Shown here: one piece after another, positions 34,760 through 44,037 of the stretch
How the letters are laid out: each line of letters begins with the position of its first letter
Numbering within the stretch: position 1 is the first letter of the stretch
Assembly (NCBI GenBank): GCA_041175665.1
Contig: JBEDEM010000005.1
Location: forward strand, 1 to 45,541
Reading direction: 5' to 3'
Origin: UBA3064 sp016868095
Lineage (GTDB): Bacteria > Pseudomonadota > Gammaproteobacteria > Burkholderiales > Burkholderiaceae_E
Length of the DNA stretch: 45,541 nt
Notes under the pieces: model-generated
The model's input: only the letters and a program-made list of their open reading frames with translations
The model's database searches: none
Told to the model about the DNA's origin: nothing
Made by a program: the position numbers and the translations under genes

Positions 34760-35559
34760 CCCTCGAGAGCACCAGAGGATTCACTGGCAGTCATCCTTGC
34801 TTCAAGGATGTCCTGCGAATCGGTATTCTCATCCTGATCGGGAATCAAGACATAGCCCACGCCCCAGACCGTTTGCAAATAGCGGGGATGGTGCGGATCG
34901 TCTTCTAAAAGTTTCCGTAGTCTGGAGATTTGTACATCAAGACTACGATCGCTGCTTTCATAGTCGCGCCCGCGGGATAGTTGCATCAGACGTTGTCGCG
35001 ACAAGGGTTCGCGTGCATGGCGTGCCAGCGCTTTGAGCGTGGCGAAGTCGGATGTGGTGAGCGGAATCGCTGTGCCTGCTTTCCGAAGACTGCGTGTTGA
35101 CAAATCAAGCTCGAATTGTCCAAAACGCATCCGTTGTGGTTCGCTGCTTGGTGCGCCGGGCATTTCGGTCAGTCTTGATCGCCGTAAAACAGACTGAATC
35201 CTCGCTACTAATTCCCTCGGGTTAAAGGGTTTGGCAAGATAATCGTCGGCACCTGCTTCAAGTCCCGTAATGCGATCACTTTCATCGCCCCGTGCCGTTA
35301 GTACAATGACTGGCAGATCGGACTGTGCTGCGCGTAGCCGCGAAATGACTTGGAGTCCATCCTCGCCGGGCATCATTAGGTCAAGCACCATTAAATCGAA
35401 TCGCTGATAACGCATCACCCGATTCATCGCTTGGGCATCTTCTGCAACCACCACCGCGAATCCTTGCTGGGTGAGGTAACGTCGCAAGAGGTCGCGCAGG
35501 CGAGGGTCGTCGTCAACAACCAGAACATCGGGGGGGCGGGCGGCTATGTGCTGCATCAT
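34756..35559 (-). CDS. OmpR/PhoB-family response regulator
   Basis: 267 aa. The receiver domain (residues 11-125) has the acidic pair DDD near 16-18, phospho-acceptor D60 (VLDLMMPGEDG), the LTAR motif and K110 in AKPF. The C-terminal winged helix includes RSLDVQISRLRKLLEDDP and the VWGVGYVLIPD ending. Length and features are those of OmpR/RisA of beta-proteobacteria. No sensor kinase lies beside it. The gene runs towards fpr and diverges from the AtuA-like gene, with 91 bases between. Confidence 0.93.
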   Translation of the reverse strand: MMQHIAARPPDVLVVDDDPRLRDLLRRYLTQQGFAVVVAEDAQAMNRVMRYQRFDLMVLDLMMPGEDGLQVISRLRAAQSDLPVIVLTARGDESDRITGLEAGADDYLAKPFNPRELVARIQSVLRRSRLTEMPGAPSSEPQRMRFGQFELDLSTRSLRKAGTAIPLTTSDFATLKALARHAREPLSRQRLMQLSRGRDYESSDRSLDVQISRLRKLLEDDPHHPRYLQTVWGVGYVLIPDQDENTDSQDILEARMTASESSGALEG

Positions 35560-35650
35560 GCTGCGATGATAAAGCAGGCTTTGTGAATTTTTGACATGGC
35601 GATGCAGGTCTCACGAATGCTTACCGCCTTTATGCGCTTATGCTTGCGTG

Positions 35651-37027
35651 ATGAGATGGCAAACGAGACAAAAAGGTCCAAAGCTTCGTATTGGCGCAGG
35701 ATCGGCCTGGTGGGGTGATCGGATCGAGCCCGCGCAGTGGAACGCCGAGCGAGGCAATTTGGACTTTTTATGTTTTGAGACCATGGCTGAGGCCACGGTT
35801 TCTGCTGCACAGGTCCGTGCCAGACGAGATCCAGGCTTTCCTGGCTACGACAGTTATTTGGATGATCGTCTGCGTGCTGTTTTGCCTGGATGCATCGCGC
35901 ATGGTACCCGCATCGTGAGTAATCAGGGGTGGATCAATCCAGATGGCGCAGCCGAACATTGCGTGAAATTGTTGCAAGAGCTTGGATGCCGAGGGGTAAA
36001 AGTAGCTTCGGTAAATGGCAGCTTAATCACGGATCGCGTCCTCGAATGGAGCGATCGCTTATTGGAAAACGGACGATCCACCAGCACGCTTGCCGATCGT
36101 ATCGTCTCGGCTGAAGCCTATCTTGGCGCAGAGCCTATTGTCGAAGCCTTGCAAGCGGGCGCACATATGGTCTTTACCGGCAGGGTTGCTGACCCGTCGA
36201 TTTTTCTTGCGCCGATGATGGCCTCTTTTGGATGGACGAGCAGCGATTGGTCCGTCCTTGGGGCCGGTAGCGGTATCGGGCATTTGCTGGAATGCGGAGC
36301 TCAGGTAACAGGTGGGTACTTTTCCGATCCCGGCTTTAAAGATGTGGAGAAGCCCTGGCACCTGGCCTTTCCGATTGCTGAGGTCGATGAAGACGGCAGC
36401 GCTGTGATTACCAAATTGGCCGATACAGGTGGTTGTGTTGACTTTCGAACCATCAAAGAACAAATGCTTTACGAAGTTCACGATCCTGCAAACTACATCA
36501 CACCCGATGTTGTTGTTGATTTTACATCGGTGAGGCTTGAGCAGCCTGGGCTGAATCGGATCGCGGTGAGTCATATTGGCGGAAAGCCGCGAACTGATAC
36601 GCTTAAGGTGTCCATTGGATGTACTGAAGGCTATATCGGTGAAGATATGTTTTTTTACGCTGGCGAAGGCGCTTTGCGACGCGCCAAGCTTGCTCAAAAG
36701 GTGCTTGAAGAGCGATTCAAGCTAGTCGATTTAAAAGCAGAAGATTTGCGTATTGATTTTCTTGGCTTAAATGCGATTCATGGCCTGGCTACCCCTGCAA
36801 CTGCCCCCGAACCTTATGAAATCGCAGTGCGTGTGGCGGCACGAACAAGTACACGTGAAGAAGCGCTTAAAGTGGGGCGTGAGATCGACGGTATGGCAGT
36901 TTCAGGAATTGCACACACCGGCAAGCGTGTTCCCCATCAGGACCGCGTACGAGAGGTGATTGGTGTCTGGTCAACCCTCGTGCCTCGCGAAAAGGTTCAG
37001 GCAAGTCTGCGTTACTTCGAGAGCTAG
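35651..37027 (+). CDS. AtuA-like (DUF1446) protein, copy 1
   Basis: 458 aa from ATG 35651; the frame opens 60 bases earlier and GTG 35648 is also possible. It matches the AtuA/DUF1446 family, named for acyclic terpene utilization in Pseudomonas. Hallmarks are RIGAGSAWWGDRIEPA, LDFLCFETMAE, AEAYLGAEPIVEAL, FTGRVADPSIFLAPM, GHLLECGAQVTGGYFSDP and GGCVDFRTIKEQMLYEVHDP (read in order). Pseudomonas AtuA is longer and carries a C-terminal domain that here is a separate gene three bases downstream. The biochemical activity of AtuA is not established to my knowledge; a role on branched acyl-CoA compounds is inferred. Confidence 0.88.
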   Translation: MRWQTRQKGPKLRIGAGSAWWGDRIEPAQWNAERGNLDFLCFETMAEATVSAAQVRARRDPGFPGYDSYLDDRLRAVLPGCIAHGTRIVSNQGWINPDGAAEHCVKLLQELGCRGVKVASVNGSLITDRVLEWSDRLLENGRSTSTLADRIVSAEAYLGAEPIVEALQAGAHMVFTGRVADPSIFLAPMMASFGWTSSDWSVLGAGSGIGHLLECGAQVTGGYFSDPGFKDVEKPWHLAFPIAEVDEDGSAVITKLADTGGCVDFRTIKEQMLYEVHDPANYITPDVVVDFTSVRLEQPGLNRIAVSHIGGKPRTDTLKVSIGCTEGYIGEDMFFYAGEGALRRAKLAQKVLEERFKLVDLKAEDLRIDFLGLNAIHGLATPATAPEPYEIAVRVAARTSTREEALKVGREIDGMAVSGIAHTGKRVPHQDRVREVIGVWSTLVPREKVQASLRYFES

Positions 37028-37030
37028 CCG

Positions 37031-37393
37031 ATGCAAGTTCCACTCCAGCATATAGCTCATGTCCGCTCGGGCGACAAAGGCAATACCTCGAATATTGCGG
37101 TCTTCGCCCACCACCCGGCACTTTACCCCTTGCTTTGTGCGCAGTTAAGTGCCGAGCGAGTCAAGACTCACTACCAGGGAGCGATTCGCGGTGCGGTGAC
37201 CCGCTATGAGGTCCCAGCGATCGATGCCTTGAATTTTGTCGCACAGGGCGCACTTGGCGGTGGCGTTTCGCGAAGCCTAGCGCTTGATCAATACGGCAAG
37301 GCTTTAAGTGCCGCCTTACTTGGCTTGTGTCTTGACGTACCGGAAACACATCGCGTTTATTTGGTTGGTTATCCATCAGCCAGGTCAACATAA
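37031..37393 (+). CDS. AtuA-associated small protein, copy 1
   Basis: 120 aa. It matches the C-terminal domain found fused in long AtuA proteins. The signature is AHVRSGDKGNTSNIAVFAHHP, cut here by a natural variation, then LSAERVKTHYQG and GGGVSRSLALDQYGKALSAALL. It follows the large AtuA-like gene by three bases, so the two proteins probably form one complex. The function is unknown. A similar protein is encoded at 44038. Confidence 0.82.
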   Translation: MQVPLQHIAHVRSGDKGNTSNIAVFAHHPALYPLLCAQLSAERVKTHYQGAIRGAVTRYEVPAIDALNFVAQGALGGGVSRSLALDQYGKALSAALLGLCLDVPETHRVYLVGYPSARST

Positions 37394-37483
37394 GGCAAGT
37401 CAACGCTGTCATGATTCATTTATCCATTCATCGACCACTGCAATGCCTGGTTGTCAAAGATAACTTTACAAGGAAACTCAATC

Positions 37484-38719
37484 ATGTCTGAAGCCTGGAT
37501 CATCGACGCGTGCCGAAGCCCGCGGGGCATCGGTAAACAAGGCAAGGGTGCGCTCGCTGGCATGCACCCCCAGCACGTCGCGGCGAGCGTGCTTAAAGCG
37601 ATCGCTTCGCGCAATCAACTTGATACGGCAGAAGTCGACGACATTATTTGGGGAACGAGTGCCCAGGTCGGCGCGCAAAGCGGCGATTTGGCGCGCATGG
37701 CAGCGCTAGATGCCGGATACGATTTGCGCGCAAGTGGCGTGACCCTTGATCGCTTTTGTGGCTCGGGCATTACCAGTGTGAATCTCGCTGCTGGCATGGT
37801 CATGTCAGGCATGGAAGATTTAATGATCGCCGGTGGAACCGAGATGATGTCAATGCCATCAAGAAGGCTCGGCGATGGGCCGCCGATGATGGATAGTGGT
37901 AATTTGCGCTTGCGTGATTCGCATCCGCAATCGCATCAAGGCGTATGTGCCGATGCGATTGCCACCATGGAGAAGATTTCACGGCAAGCGCTTGATGGGC
38001 TTGCTGTTGAAAGTCAGCAACGTGCTGCGGTGGCCATCGACAAGGGCTACTTTCAACGAAGTCTTGTCCCCGTTTACCGCGAAGATGGCTCCTTAGCGCT
38101 TGACAAGGAGGAGTTTCCACGACCGGGTACCACGCTCGAAAGTCTTGCATCGCTAAAGCCTGCCTTCGCAGCGATGGCCGATGCACCGCTTGATGATCGA
38201 GGCACGACTTACCGGCATTTGATTCTGCAAAAGTACCCCGGGCTCGAGATTGAGTTTGTTCATCATGCGGGTAACTCCTCGGGGGTGGTGGACGGTGCTG
38301 CGGCATTACTCATCGCTTCGGCTTCGTATGCGAGGAAACGAGGCCTTAAACCACGTGCGAAAATTATAGCGATGGCCAACTTGGGCGACTGCCCAACATT
38401 GATGCTCAATGCCCCCGTTCCTGCGGCGCAAAAAGTGTTACAAAAAGCAGGTTTGAGTGTAAAGGATATCGATCTCTGGGAGATCAACGAAGCTTTCGCG
38501 GTGGTTGCCGAAAAGTTTATTCGTGATTTGGACTTGGACCGGGATAAGGTTAATGTGAATGGTGGCGCTATGGCCCTCGGACACCCCATCGGCGCGACAG
38601 GGTCGATATTAATTGGAACATTGCTTGATGAACTTGAGCGGCGCGACGCGCGCTATGGACTTGCCACAATGTGCGCTGCCGGTGGCATGGCACCTGCGAT
38701 TATTATTGAACGAGTGTAG
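37484..38719 (+). CDS. acetyl-CoA C-acyltransferase (thiolase)
   Basis: 411 aa thiolase of the degradative FadA type. The nucleophile is C92 (LDRFCGSGITS). H367 lies in GHPIGATG and the second cysteine C397 in MCAAGGMAP. ATG 37484 has AAGGAAA seven bases upstream; an earlier TTG at 37451 is unlikely. It cleaves 3-ketoacyl-CoA to acetyl-CoA and a shortened acyl-CoA. It lies 90 bases after the first AtuA pair and could serve that pathway or finish oxidation of chains from the ring operon. Confidence 0.93.
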   Translation: MSEAWIIDACRSPRGIGKQGKGALAGMHPQHVAASVLKAIASRNQLDTAEVDDIIWGTSAQVGAQSGDLARMAALDAGYDLRASGVTLDRFCGSGITSVNLAAGMVMSGMEDLMIAGGTEMMSMPSRRLGDGPPMMDSGNLRLRDSHPQSHQGVCADAIATMEKISRQALDGLAVESQQRAAVAIDKGYFQRSLVPVYREDGSLALDKEEFPRPGTTLESLASLKPAFAAMADAPLDDRGTTYRHLILQKYPGLEIEFVHHAGNSSGVVDGAAALLIASASYARKRGLKPRAKIIAMANLGDCPTLMLNAPVPAAQKVLQKAGLSVKDIDLWEINEAFAVVAEKFIRDLDLDRDKVNVNGGAMALGHPIGATGSILIGTLLDELERRDARYGLATMCAAGGMAPAIIIERV

Positions 38720-38756
38720 TTTTTACATCGTTTAAATGATGTTGTAGGTCGAGCTT

Positions 38757-38830
38757 GGGATGCTTCAATGTTTCTCGTTGGGATGCTTCAACGTTTCTCG
38801 TTGGGATGCTTCAACGTTTCTCGTTGGGAT
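38757..38830. repeat. three tandem copies of a 23-bp unit
   Basis: The unit GGGATGCTTCAACGTTTCTCG plus TT occurs at 38757-38779 (one T for C change), 38780-38802 and 38803-38825. A fourth copy begins as GGGAT. It lies between convergent thiolase and sulfatase genes. The units are adjacent with no spacers, so this is a minisatellite and not a CRISPR array. Confidence 0.9.
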
Positions 38831-38864
38831 ACCTTATGGATTGTCGCAAACGATGTCTGATGGT

Positions 38865-40172
38865 TTATCGTTGGGGCATATGCTCAGTGCCATAGCCAAG
38901 GCTAATTGTTGCGTCATGCGGTATTTCGGGCATGCTTGCGTTCCAAGCATGCCATGAAGCTTTAAGCCTCTCAAAACGATCGGGTTGCTTGTGCTTGAGG
39001 TCGGCCCGTTCTCTGCCATCCCGTGACAGATCAAACAAATATTCGTGTTGATCAACTTTTAGATACTTCCAATCACCATCACGATGCGCTGCCTGCTGTC
39101 GGTGATTCATTCGCCAAAAAAGTGGTCGATCAATGCGCATACCCGGGTTTCGAAGCACACTTAAAAGGCTAAGACCGTCGAGCGGATACGAAGGGTCAGG
39201 CGATACCGAGGCTGCATCAAGCAAGGTTGCAGTTACATCCATCGTCATAAAATGTTGGCCACTCAGGCTTGTTGCCGGTATTTGGCCAGGCCAACGCATG
39301 ATCCAGGGCACTCGAATGCCGCCTTCGGTCAAGTCCATTTTGCCTCCTACATGAGGCCAGTTATCTGAGTATCGCTCACCGCCATTATCGCTCGTGAAAA
39401 CAATCAAGCTTTTATCACGTTGACCCAGCGCATCAATGCGATCAACCAGCGCGCCGATACCCTCATCCATATGGTGAATCATGCGTCGGTAGGTCTCAAT
39501 GCTGCCTCCATCCAAATGAAAGAGATTGTCGGCGACTTGGTCGGCAAGTGCTGCGTCATTACGTGTTTCCCAGGGCCAATGAGGCGCTGTGTAGTGCACA
39601 CTGAGGAAAAAGTTTTGACAGGCTTTGATCGAACTTTCAGCAAATTCAATCGCCTTTTGACTGATGAGGTCGGTGAGATAGCCCGCTTCGTGATGCGGTG
39701 CTTCCCCGAGCCATAAATCGTGTTCACGACGCGAATTGCAATGACTGAAGTAGTCGACGCCGCCTGCCATCGGCCCATAAAAGTACTGATAACCCGAACG
39801 AAGCGGGGAAAAGTGCGGCAAAAAACCAAGGTGCCACTTGCCGACAAGCCCAGTACGATACCCGGCCGCGCTGAGCAGCGAGGCGATGGTCGGGTGGGCT
39901 GGCGGCAATCCCAAAGTGGCATGTCCCATCGCCTTACTATTAATGGGTTCTTCAGCGGCCCCCCGAAGGCGGTACTGATAGCGACCGGTCATCAGCGCAA
40001 ATCGTGTGGGTGAGCAAACCGGTGAGTTGCTGTAGCCGTCGCTAAATCGGATACCCTCGTTGGCAAGTCGATCAAGCCTGGGCGACACTGGGCCGAAACG
40101 GGCATCCCGACCACCGTAGCAGCCTAAATCAGCATAGCCAAGATCGTCAGCAACAATCCAAATAATATTCAT
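38865..40172 (-). CDS. formylglycine-type sulfatase
   Basis: 435 aa family S1 sulfatase. The N-terminal metal residues are D9 and D10 (IVADDLGYADLG). The modification motif CxPxR is C53-S-P-T-R57, so the active residue would be formylglycine made from Cys. GKWHLG and FTSDNGG add further active-site residues. No signal peptide is visible (the protein starts directly with MNIIWIVADD), so it appears cytoplasmic. It needs a formylglycine-generating enzyme that is not in the window. It ends the operon begun by the tartrate-dehydrogenase-like and MFS genes and would release sulfate from an imported organic sulfate. Confidence 0.92.
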   Translation of the reverse strand: MNIIWIVADDLGYADLGCYGGRDARFGPVSPRLDRLANEGIRFSDGYSNSPVCSPTRFALMTGRYQYRLRGAAEEPINSKAMGHATLGLPPAHPTIASLLSAAGYRTGLVGKWHLGFLPHFSPLRSGYQYFYGPMAGGVDYFSHCNSRREHDLWLGEAPHHEAGYLTDLISQKAIEFAESSIKACQNFFLSVHYTAPHWPWETRNDAALADQVADNLFHLDGGSIETYRRMIHHMDEGIGALVDRIDALGQRDKSLIVFTSDNGGERYSDNWPHVGGKMDLTEGGIRVPWIMRWPGQIPATSLSGQHFMTMDVTATLLDAASVSPDPSYPLDGLSLLSVLRNPGMRIDRPLFWRMNHRQQAAHRDGDWKYLKVDQHEYLFDLSRDGRERADLKHKQPDRFERLKASWHAWNASMPEIPHDATISLGYGTEHMPQR

Positions 40173-40187
40173 CGATGTCCTTGACCC

Positions 40188-41414
40188 TTATGCTTTGCGT
40201 ATCACAGAGCGAAAAGGTATTAAAGCGGCAAAGGCAGCAAGTGAAAGTGCCATGCCAATCCAAAGCGCAGATACCTGCCATTGATCGATGGCAAGACCGA
40301 AGGCCCAGGGTGCAAGCGCTTGCGTGAATCGTGATAATGCTAAGAGCTTTCCAACGCGTTCACCATAGCCTGCAGCACCGAACAAGGCTAAGGGCAGGGC
40401 ACCGCGGGCAATCGTTTGGGTGCCCGTGCCAAGACCATGGCAAATCGTAAAGGCGATAGACCAGGCCGGCCCCCCTGCAAATAACATGAGCACTGCGATG
40501 GGGTGGGTGATGCTAGAGATCCACGCCGACCAAAGCGGATGCGCACGGCCAAGTGAACCAAACTGAAAAAGTCTTGCTGCGACTTGAGCCGGACCGATCA
40601 TCGCTCCTGCTGTGACAGCCATGGCAAGACTCGCACCTGCCGCTTGTAAAAGCGCAGGCAGGTGGGCCGCCATGGCGCTGCTTACAAAGCCAGTTGCAGC
40701 AAAGGCAAAGACAAGCAGTGTCGTAGCGTATCGAGGAAGCTCGGTTTGGTCCTGCGCCTTGTCCTCAGCTTTGGTCTGGTGATCGGATTGACTTTGCTCG
40801 TTGCTCGTGCTGAGGTTTATGTCGGTCTGAGTGTTATAGCTTTCTAAATCATCCCGTACGGGCGCGGCTGGAATCATCCGATTGAGTAGGAGTCCAAGGC
40901 TTAAGTGCAAGAGCGCCCAAGCGATCAGTGCGCCTCGCCAGCCATAGGCATTCAGCATGAGGCTGCTCAGTGGCCAGCCCACTGTACTGGCAAAGCCAGC
41001 AATGAGCGTGATACCGGTGATAGGGCTGCGCGCTTTGAGGCCGTACAAATAAACAAGCGCAGCAAAGGCTGCGTCATAAAGACCATAACCCATAGCTATC
41101 CCGAGAACCAGCCATGCGGCAAGCAGAGTCAAGGGGCCAGTTGCAAAGGCTAGCATAATGAGCCCAACTGCAAAAATGAGATTAGTCATCGGCAGCACGA
41201 CTCGGCCGCCGCGTCGATCAATCCAGCGCCCTGCTTGTGGTCCGACGAGAGCGGCAATAATCAGTGCGGCACTAAAGCATAAAAAAAAGAATGGTTGACT
41301 CAAACCCAGCTCGCCGGTTATCGGGGCAGCGAGTACGGCGGGCAGGTAGTACGAAGAAGCCCATGAAAGCGTTTGTGTGCTTCCAATAAGGCAAATAGTA
41401 CGTAGGGTGCTCAA
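40188..41414 (-). CDS. MFS transporter
   Basis: 408 aa, about twelve membrane helices in two halves. The signature loop after helix 2 reads GPQAGRWIDRRGGRVVLP. A long polar loop of about 40 residues (NTQTDINLSTSNEQSQSDHQ region) separates the halves. The start appears to be TTG at 41414, six bases after the upstream stop, as no other start fits the first helix. It lies 15 bases before the sulfatase gene, so it may import the sulfate ester or the acid used by its neighbours. Confidence 0.88.
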   Translation of the reverse strand: MSTLRTICLIGSTQTLSWASSYYLPAVLAAPITGELGLSQPFFFLCFSAALIIAALVGPQAGRWIDRRGGRVVLPMTNLIFAVGLIMLAFATGPLTLLAAWLVLGIAMGYGLYDAAFAALVYLYGLKARSPITGITLIAGFASTVGWPLSSLMLNAYGWRGALIAWALLHLSLGLLLNRMIPAAPVRDDLESYNTQTDINLSTSNEQSQSDHQTKAEDKAQDQTELPRYATTLLVFAFAATGFVSSAMAAHLPALLQAAGASLAMAVTAGAMIGPAQVAARLFQFGSLGRAHPLWSAWISSITHPIAVLMLFAGGPAWSIAFTICHGLGTGTQTIARGALPLALFGAAGYGERVGKLLALSRFTQALAPWAFGLAIDQWQVSALWIGMALSLAAFAALIPFRSVIRKA

Positions 41415-41420
41415 ACCAAT

Positions 41421-42500
41421 TCAAATGGAATTGATGAGTCGGAGGGCCTCGGCGGTCACCTCAGTGGTCAATGCCCTGCCACCGAGGTCCCTGGTGTGCC
41501 AGCGGGGTTGGGCCGTTATATGCTCGATGACTCGCATCAGCTTGCTCGCAGCCGAGTGCTCGCCAAGGTGCTCGAGCATCATCACGGCGCTCCAAAAACT
41601 ACCCACCGGATTGGCTAAATTTTGACCCATGATGTCAAAGGCCGATCCATGAATCGGCTCAAACATGCTCGGGTAGCGACGTTCGGGGTCGATGTTGCCT
41701 GTTGGTGCGATGCCGAGACTCCCAGCAAGGGCCGCGGCAAGATCGCTCAAAATATCAGCATGGAGGTTGGTGGCCACCATGGTATCGAGGGATTCCGGGC
41801 GATTGACCATCCGTGCGGTCGCAGCATCCACAAGTTCCTTGTCCCATTGAACCTCTGGAAACTCCTTAGCGACAGCCGCCGCGATCTCGTCCCACATAAC
41901 CATCGCATGGCGTTGGGCGTTTGACTTGGTAATCACGGTCAGCTTCTTTCGCGGTCTTGATGAAGCGGTACGAAAAGCATAGCGCATGATTCGTTCAACA
42001 CCAACGCGCGTTAAAACACTGACCTCGGTCGCAACTTCAATGGGATGACCTTGGTGTGCGCGTCCACCAACACCGGCGTACTCGCCTTCGGAATTTTCGC
42101 GAATAATCAGCCAGTCAAGCTGATGCGCTTGAAAATCCCTCAGGGGCGATTGAATACCGGGGAGAATCCGGGTGGGCCGAACATTTGCATACTGATCAAA
42201 GCCCTGACAAATTTTTAAGCGCAAGCCCCAAAGCGTAATGTGATCTGGAACATCAGGGTCACCAGCAGAGCCAAATAAAATCGCGTCAAATGGTGCAAGT
42301 AAGTGCAAGCCATCGTCGGGCATCATCCGTCCATGAAGGCGGTACCAATCAGCACCCCAACCAAAATGTTCAAATTCAAGTTGGAACGCGTCGCTGCGCT
42401 CTGCCAGTGCGGCTAAGACTTGCTGGGTTGCAGGAATGACTTCTTTACCGATACCGTCGCCTGGGATGGAAGCAATGCGATAAGTCTTCATGATTGACAT
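41421..42500 (-). CDS. tartrate/D-malate dehydrogenase-like (isocitrate/isopropylmalate dehydrogenase family)
   Basis: 359 aa from ATG 42500, with AAGG five bases upstream; ATG 42491 is the alternative. Family features are ASIPGDGIGKEV, RENSEGEYAGVGG, the ITKSNAQRHAMVMW segment and LHADILSDLAAALAGSLG. The GNIDPERRYPSMFEPIHGSA stretch with NIDPE is typical of tartrate/D-malate dehydrogenases rather than isopropylmalate dehydrogenase. It uses NAD and a divalent metal to oxidatively decarboxylate 2-hydroxy diacids. It is first in the operon with the MFS transporter and sulfatase, and divergent from the second AtuA pair. Confidence 0.88.
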   Translation of the reverse strand: MSIMKTYRIASIPGDGIGKEVIPATQQVLAALAERSDAFQLEFEHFGWGADWYRLHGRMMPDDGLHLLAPFDAILFGSAGDPDVPDHITLWGLRLKICQGFDQYANVRPTRILPGIQSPLRDFQAHQLDWLIIRENSEGEYAGVGGRAHQGHPIEVATEVSVLTRVGVERIMRYAFRTASSRPRKKLTVITKSNAQRHAMVMWDEIAAAVAKEFPEVQWDKELVDAATARMVNRPESLDTMVATNLHADILSDLAAALAGSLGIAPTGNIDPERRYPSMFEPIHGSAFDIMGQNLANPVGSFWSAVMMLEHLGEHSAASKLMRVIEHITAQPRWHTRDLGGRALTTEVTAEALRLINSI

Positions 42501-42615
42501 ACTGACCTTGCTGATACGTACATAAGAACTGACCAATGGCTAGATCTGAAATCTTGGGCTTGATCGATCCGAGCATGCACAGGATCATAGCAGTGCAAAC
42601 AATGGAGAATATCTT

Positions 42616-44025
42616 TTGAAGCCACTACGCTTGGGTTGCGGTGCCGGATATGCAGGTGATCGGATTGAGCCAGCAGTTGAGCTCGCCGAACGCGGGCAGC
42701 TTGACTACTTAATTTTCGAGTGCCTTGCGGAAAGGACGATCGCGCTTGCGCAACAACAAAAGCTGCGTGATCCAAGCGCAGGTTTTGATCCTTTGCTTGA
42801 GGCACGCATGCGTCGCGTGCTCATGCCTTGTGCGGTTCATGGTACGAAAATTATCACGAATATGGGTGCAGCCAATCCCTATGCTGCCGCCAAACTGACG
42901 GCAGCAATTGCCCGCGAGATGGGACTTGACAACTTGCGGATTGCATCGATCACAGGCGACGATGTGCTTGCTGCCGTGCTTGAGCAGAATCCCCAGATGA
43001 TTGAATCGGGCAGACACTTAGCAGACTATGCACCGAGACTTGTTTCAGCCAATGCCTATCTGGGTGCCGCGCCAATCGTCGAGGCGCTAAGCCGAGGCGC
43101 CGATATCGTGATCACGGGGAGGGTTGGCGATCCTGCTATGTTTCTTGCTGCGATGGTCCATGAATTTGCGTGGTCGATGGATGACTGGGATCGACTCGGT
43201 CAAGGCACGCTGGTTGGCCATTTGCTCGAATGCGCTGGTCAGATTACGGGGGGATATTTTGCGGACCCTCTAATGAAGCCGGTCCAAGGGCTTGGGCGAT
43301 TAGGATTTCCAATTGCCGAAGTACAGCCCGACGGATCGGCAGTCATTACCAAGCTTGCAGGCTCTGGCGGTTGTGTGAATGAGCAGACTTGTAAAGAGCA
43401 AATTCTTTACGAAGTTCACGATCCGAGTGCCTATATACAGGCCGATGTTGTTGCAGACTTTTCAAAGGTTCGGGTAACAGAGCTCAGTCCCGACCGCGTG
43501 CTCGTCGAAGGCGCGACTGGCCGTGCAAGAACAGGTCTATATAAAGTATCGGTCGGATATCGAGATCGTTATATTGCCGAAGGGATGATGAGTTATGCAG
43601 GCCCGGGCGCTCAGGCAAGGGCGGCGTTAGCGGCCGATATCGTTAAAGAGCGACTTGCTTTGCGAGGTATTTGGCCCGAGGAAATCCGCTATGACTTGAT
43701 CGGTATAAACGCCTTGCACGGCCATCTTGGCCACTTCGCTATCGAGCAAGGCCACCAAGAAGCCTACGAAGTTCGATTACGCGTCGCAGCCCGATGCAAT
43801 ACCGAGGCCATGGCCTGGGACCTTGTCAACGAAGTAGAAACCCTCTACACCAATGGCCCGGCTGCTGGTGGTGGCGCGCATCGTTTGGTCAAAGAGGTGA
43901 TTGCTGTTGCTTCTTGTCTGATGCCTGAGGATCTTGTGCAAACACAGACCTATTGGTTTGGCGGCGACAAGCAAGAACAGCATACAAGCGATCATCAAGC
44001 CGATCAATCATTATCACGATCGTAG
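42616..44025 (+). CDS. AtuA-like (DUF1446) protein, copy 2
   Basis: 469 aa, a paralogue of the protein at 35651. Shared blocks are GDRIEPA, AYLGAAPIVEAL, TGRVGDPAMFLAAM, GHLLECAGQITGGYF, GFPIAEVQPDGSAVITKL and KEQILYEVHDP. The start is TTG at 42616 with GGAG eight bases upstream; it matches the N-terminus of copy 1. A polar tail of about 20 residues (QEQHTSDHQADQSLSRS) is extra. It is followed by its own small partner gene at 44038. The function is unknown, probably a reaction on a branched or cyclic CoA-linked compound. Confidence 0.87.
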   Translation: MKPLRLGCGAGYAGDRIEPAVELAERGQLDYLIFECLAERTIALAQQQKLRDPSAGFDPLLEARMRRVLMPCAVHGTKIITNMGAANPYAAAKLTAAIAREMGLDNLRIASITGDDVLAAVLEQNPQMIESGRHLADYAPRLVSANAYLGAAPIVEALSRGADIVITGRVGDPAMFLAAMVHEFAWSMDDWDRLGQGTLVGHLLECAGQITGGYFADPLMKPVQGLGRLGFPIAEVQPDGSAVITKLAGSGGCVNEQTCKEQILYEVHDPSAYIQADVVADFSKVRVTELSPDRVLVEGATGRARTGLYKVSVGYRDRYIAEGMMSYAGPGAQARAALAADIVKERLALRGIWPEEIRYDLIGINALHGHLGHFAIEQGHQEAYEVRLRVAARCNTEAMAWDLVNEVETLYTNGPAAGGGAHRLVKEVIAVASCLMPEDLVQTQTYWFGGDKQEQHTSDHQADQSLSRS

Positions 44026-44037
44026 GTACGAATCCTC

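Noticed and set aside
37451..37483. Earlier TTG start for the thiolase
   Set aside because: The 11 extra residues are not thiolase-like, and a good ribosome-binding site precedes ATG 37484.
38757..38830. CRISPR array
   Set aside because: The 23-bp units are directly adjacent with no spacers, and no cas genes are present.
38760..38957. Small protein on the plus strand (MLQCFSLGCF...)
   Set aside because: It is the translation of the tandem repeat and then runs into the sulfatase gene on the other strand; no ribosome-binding site.
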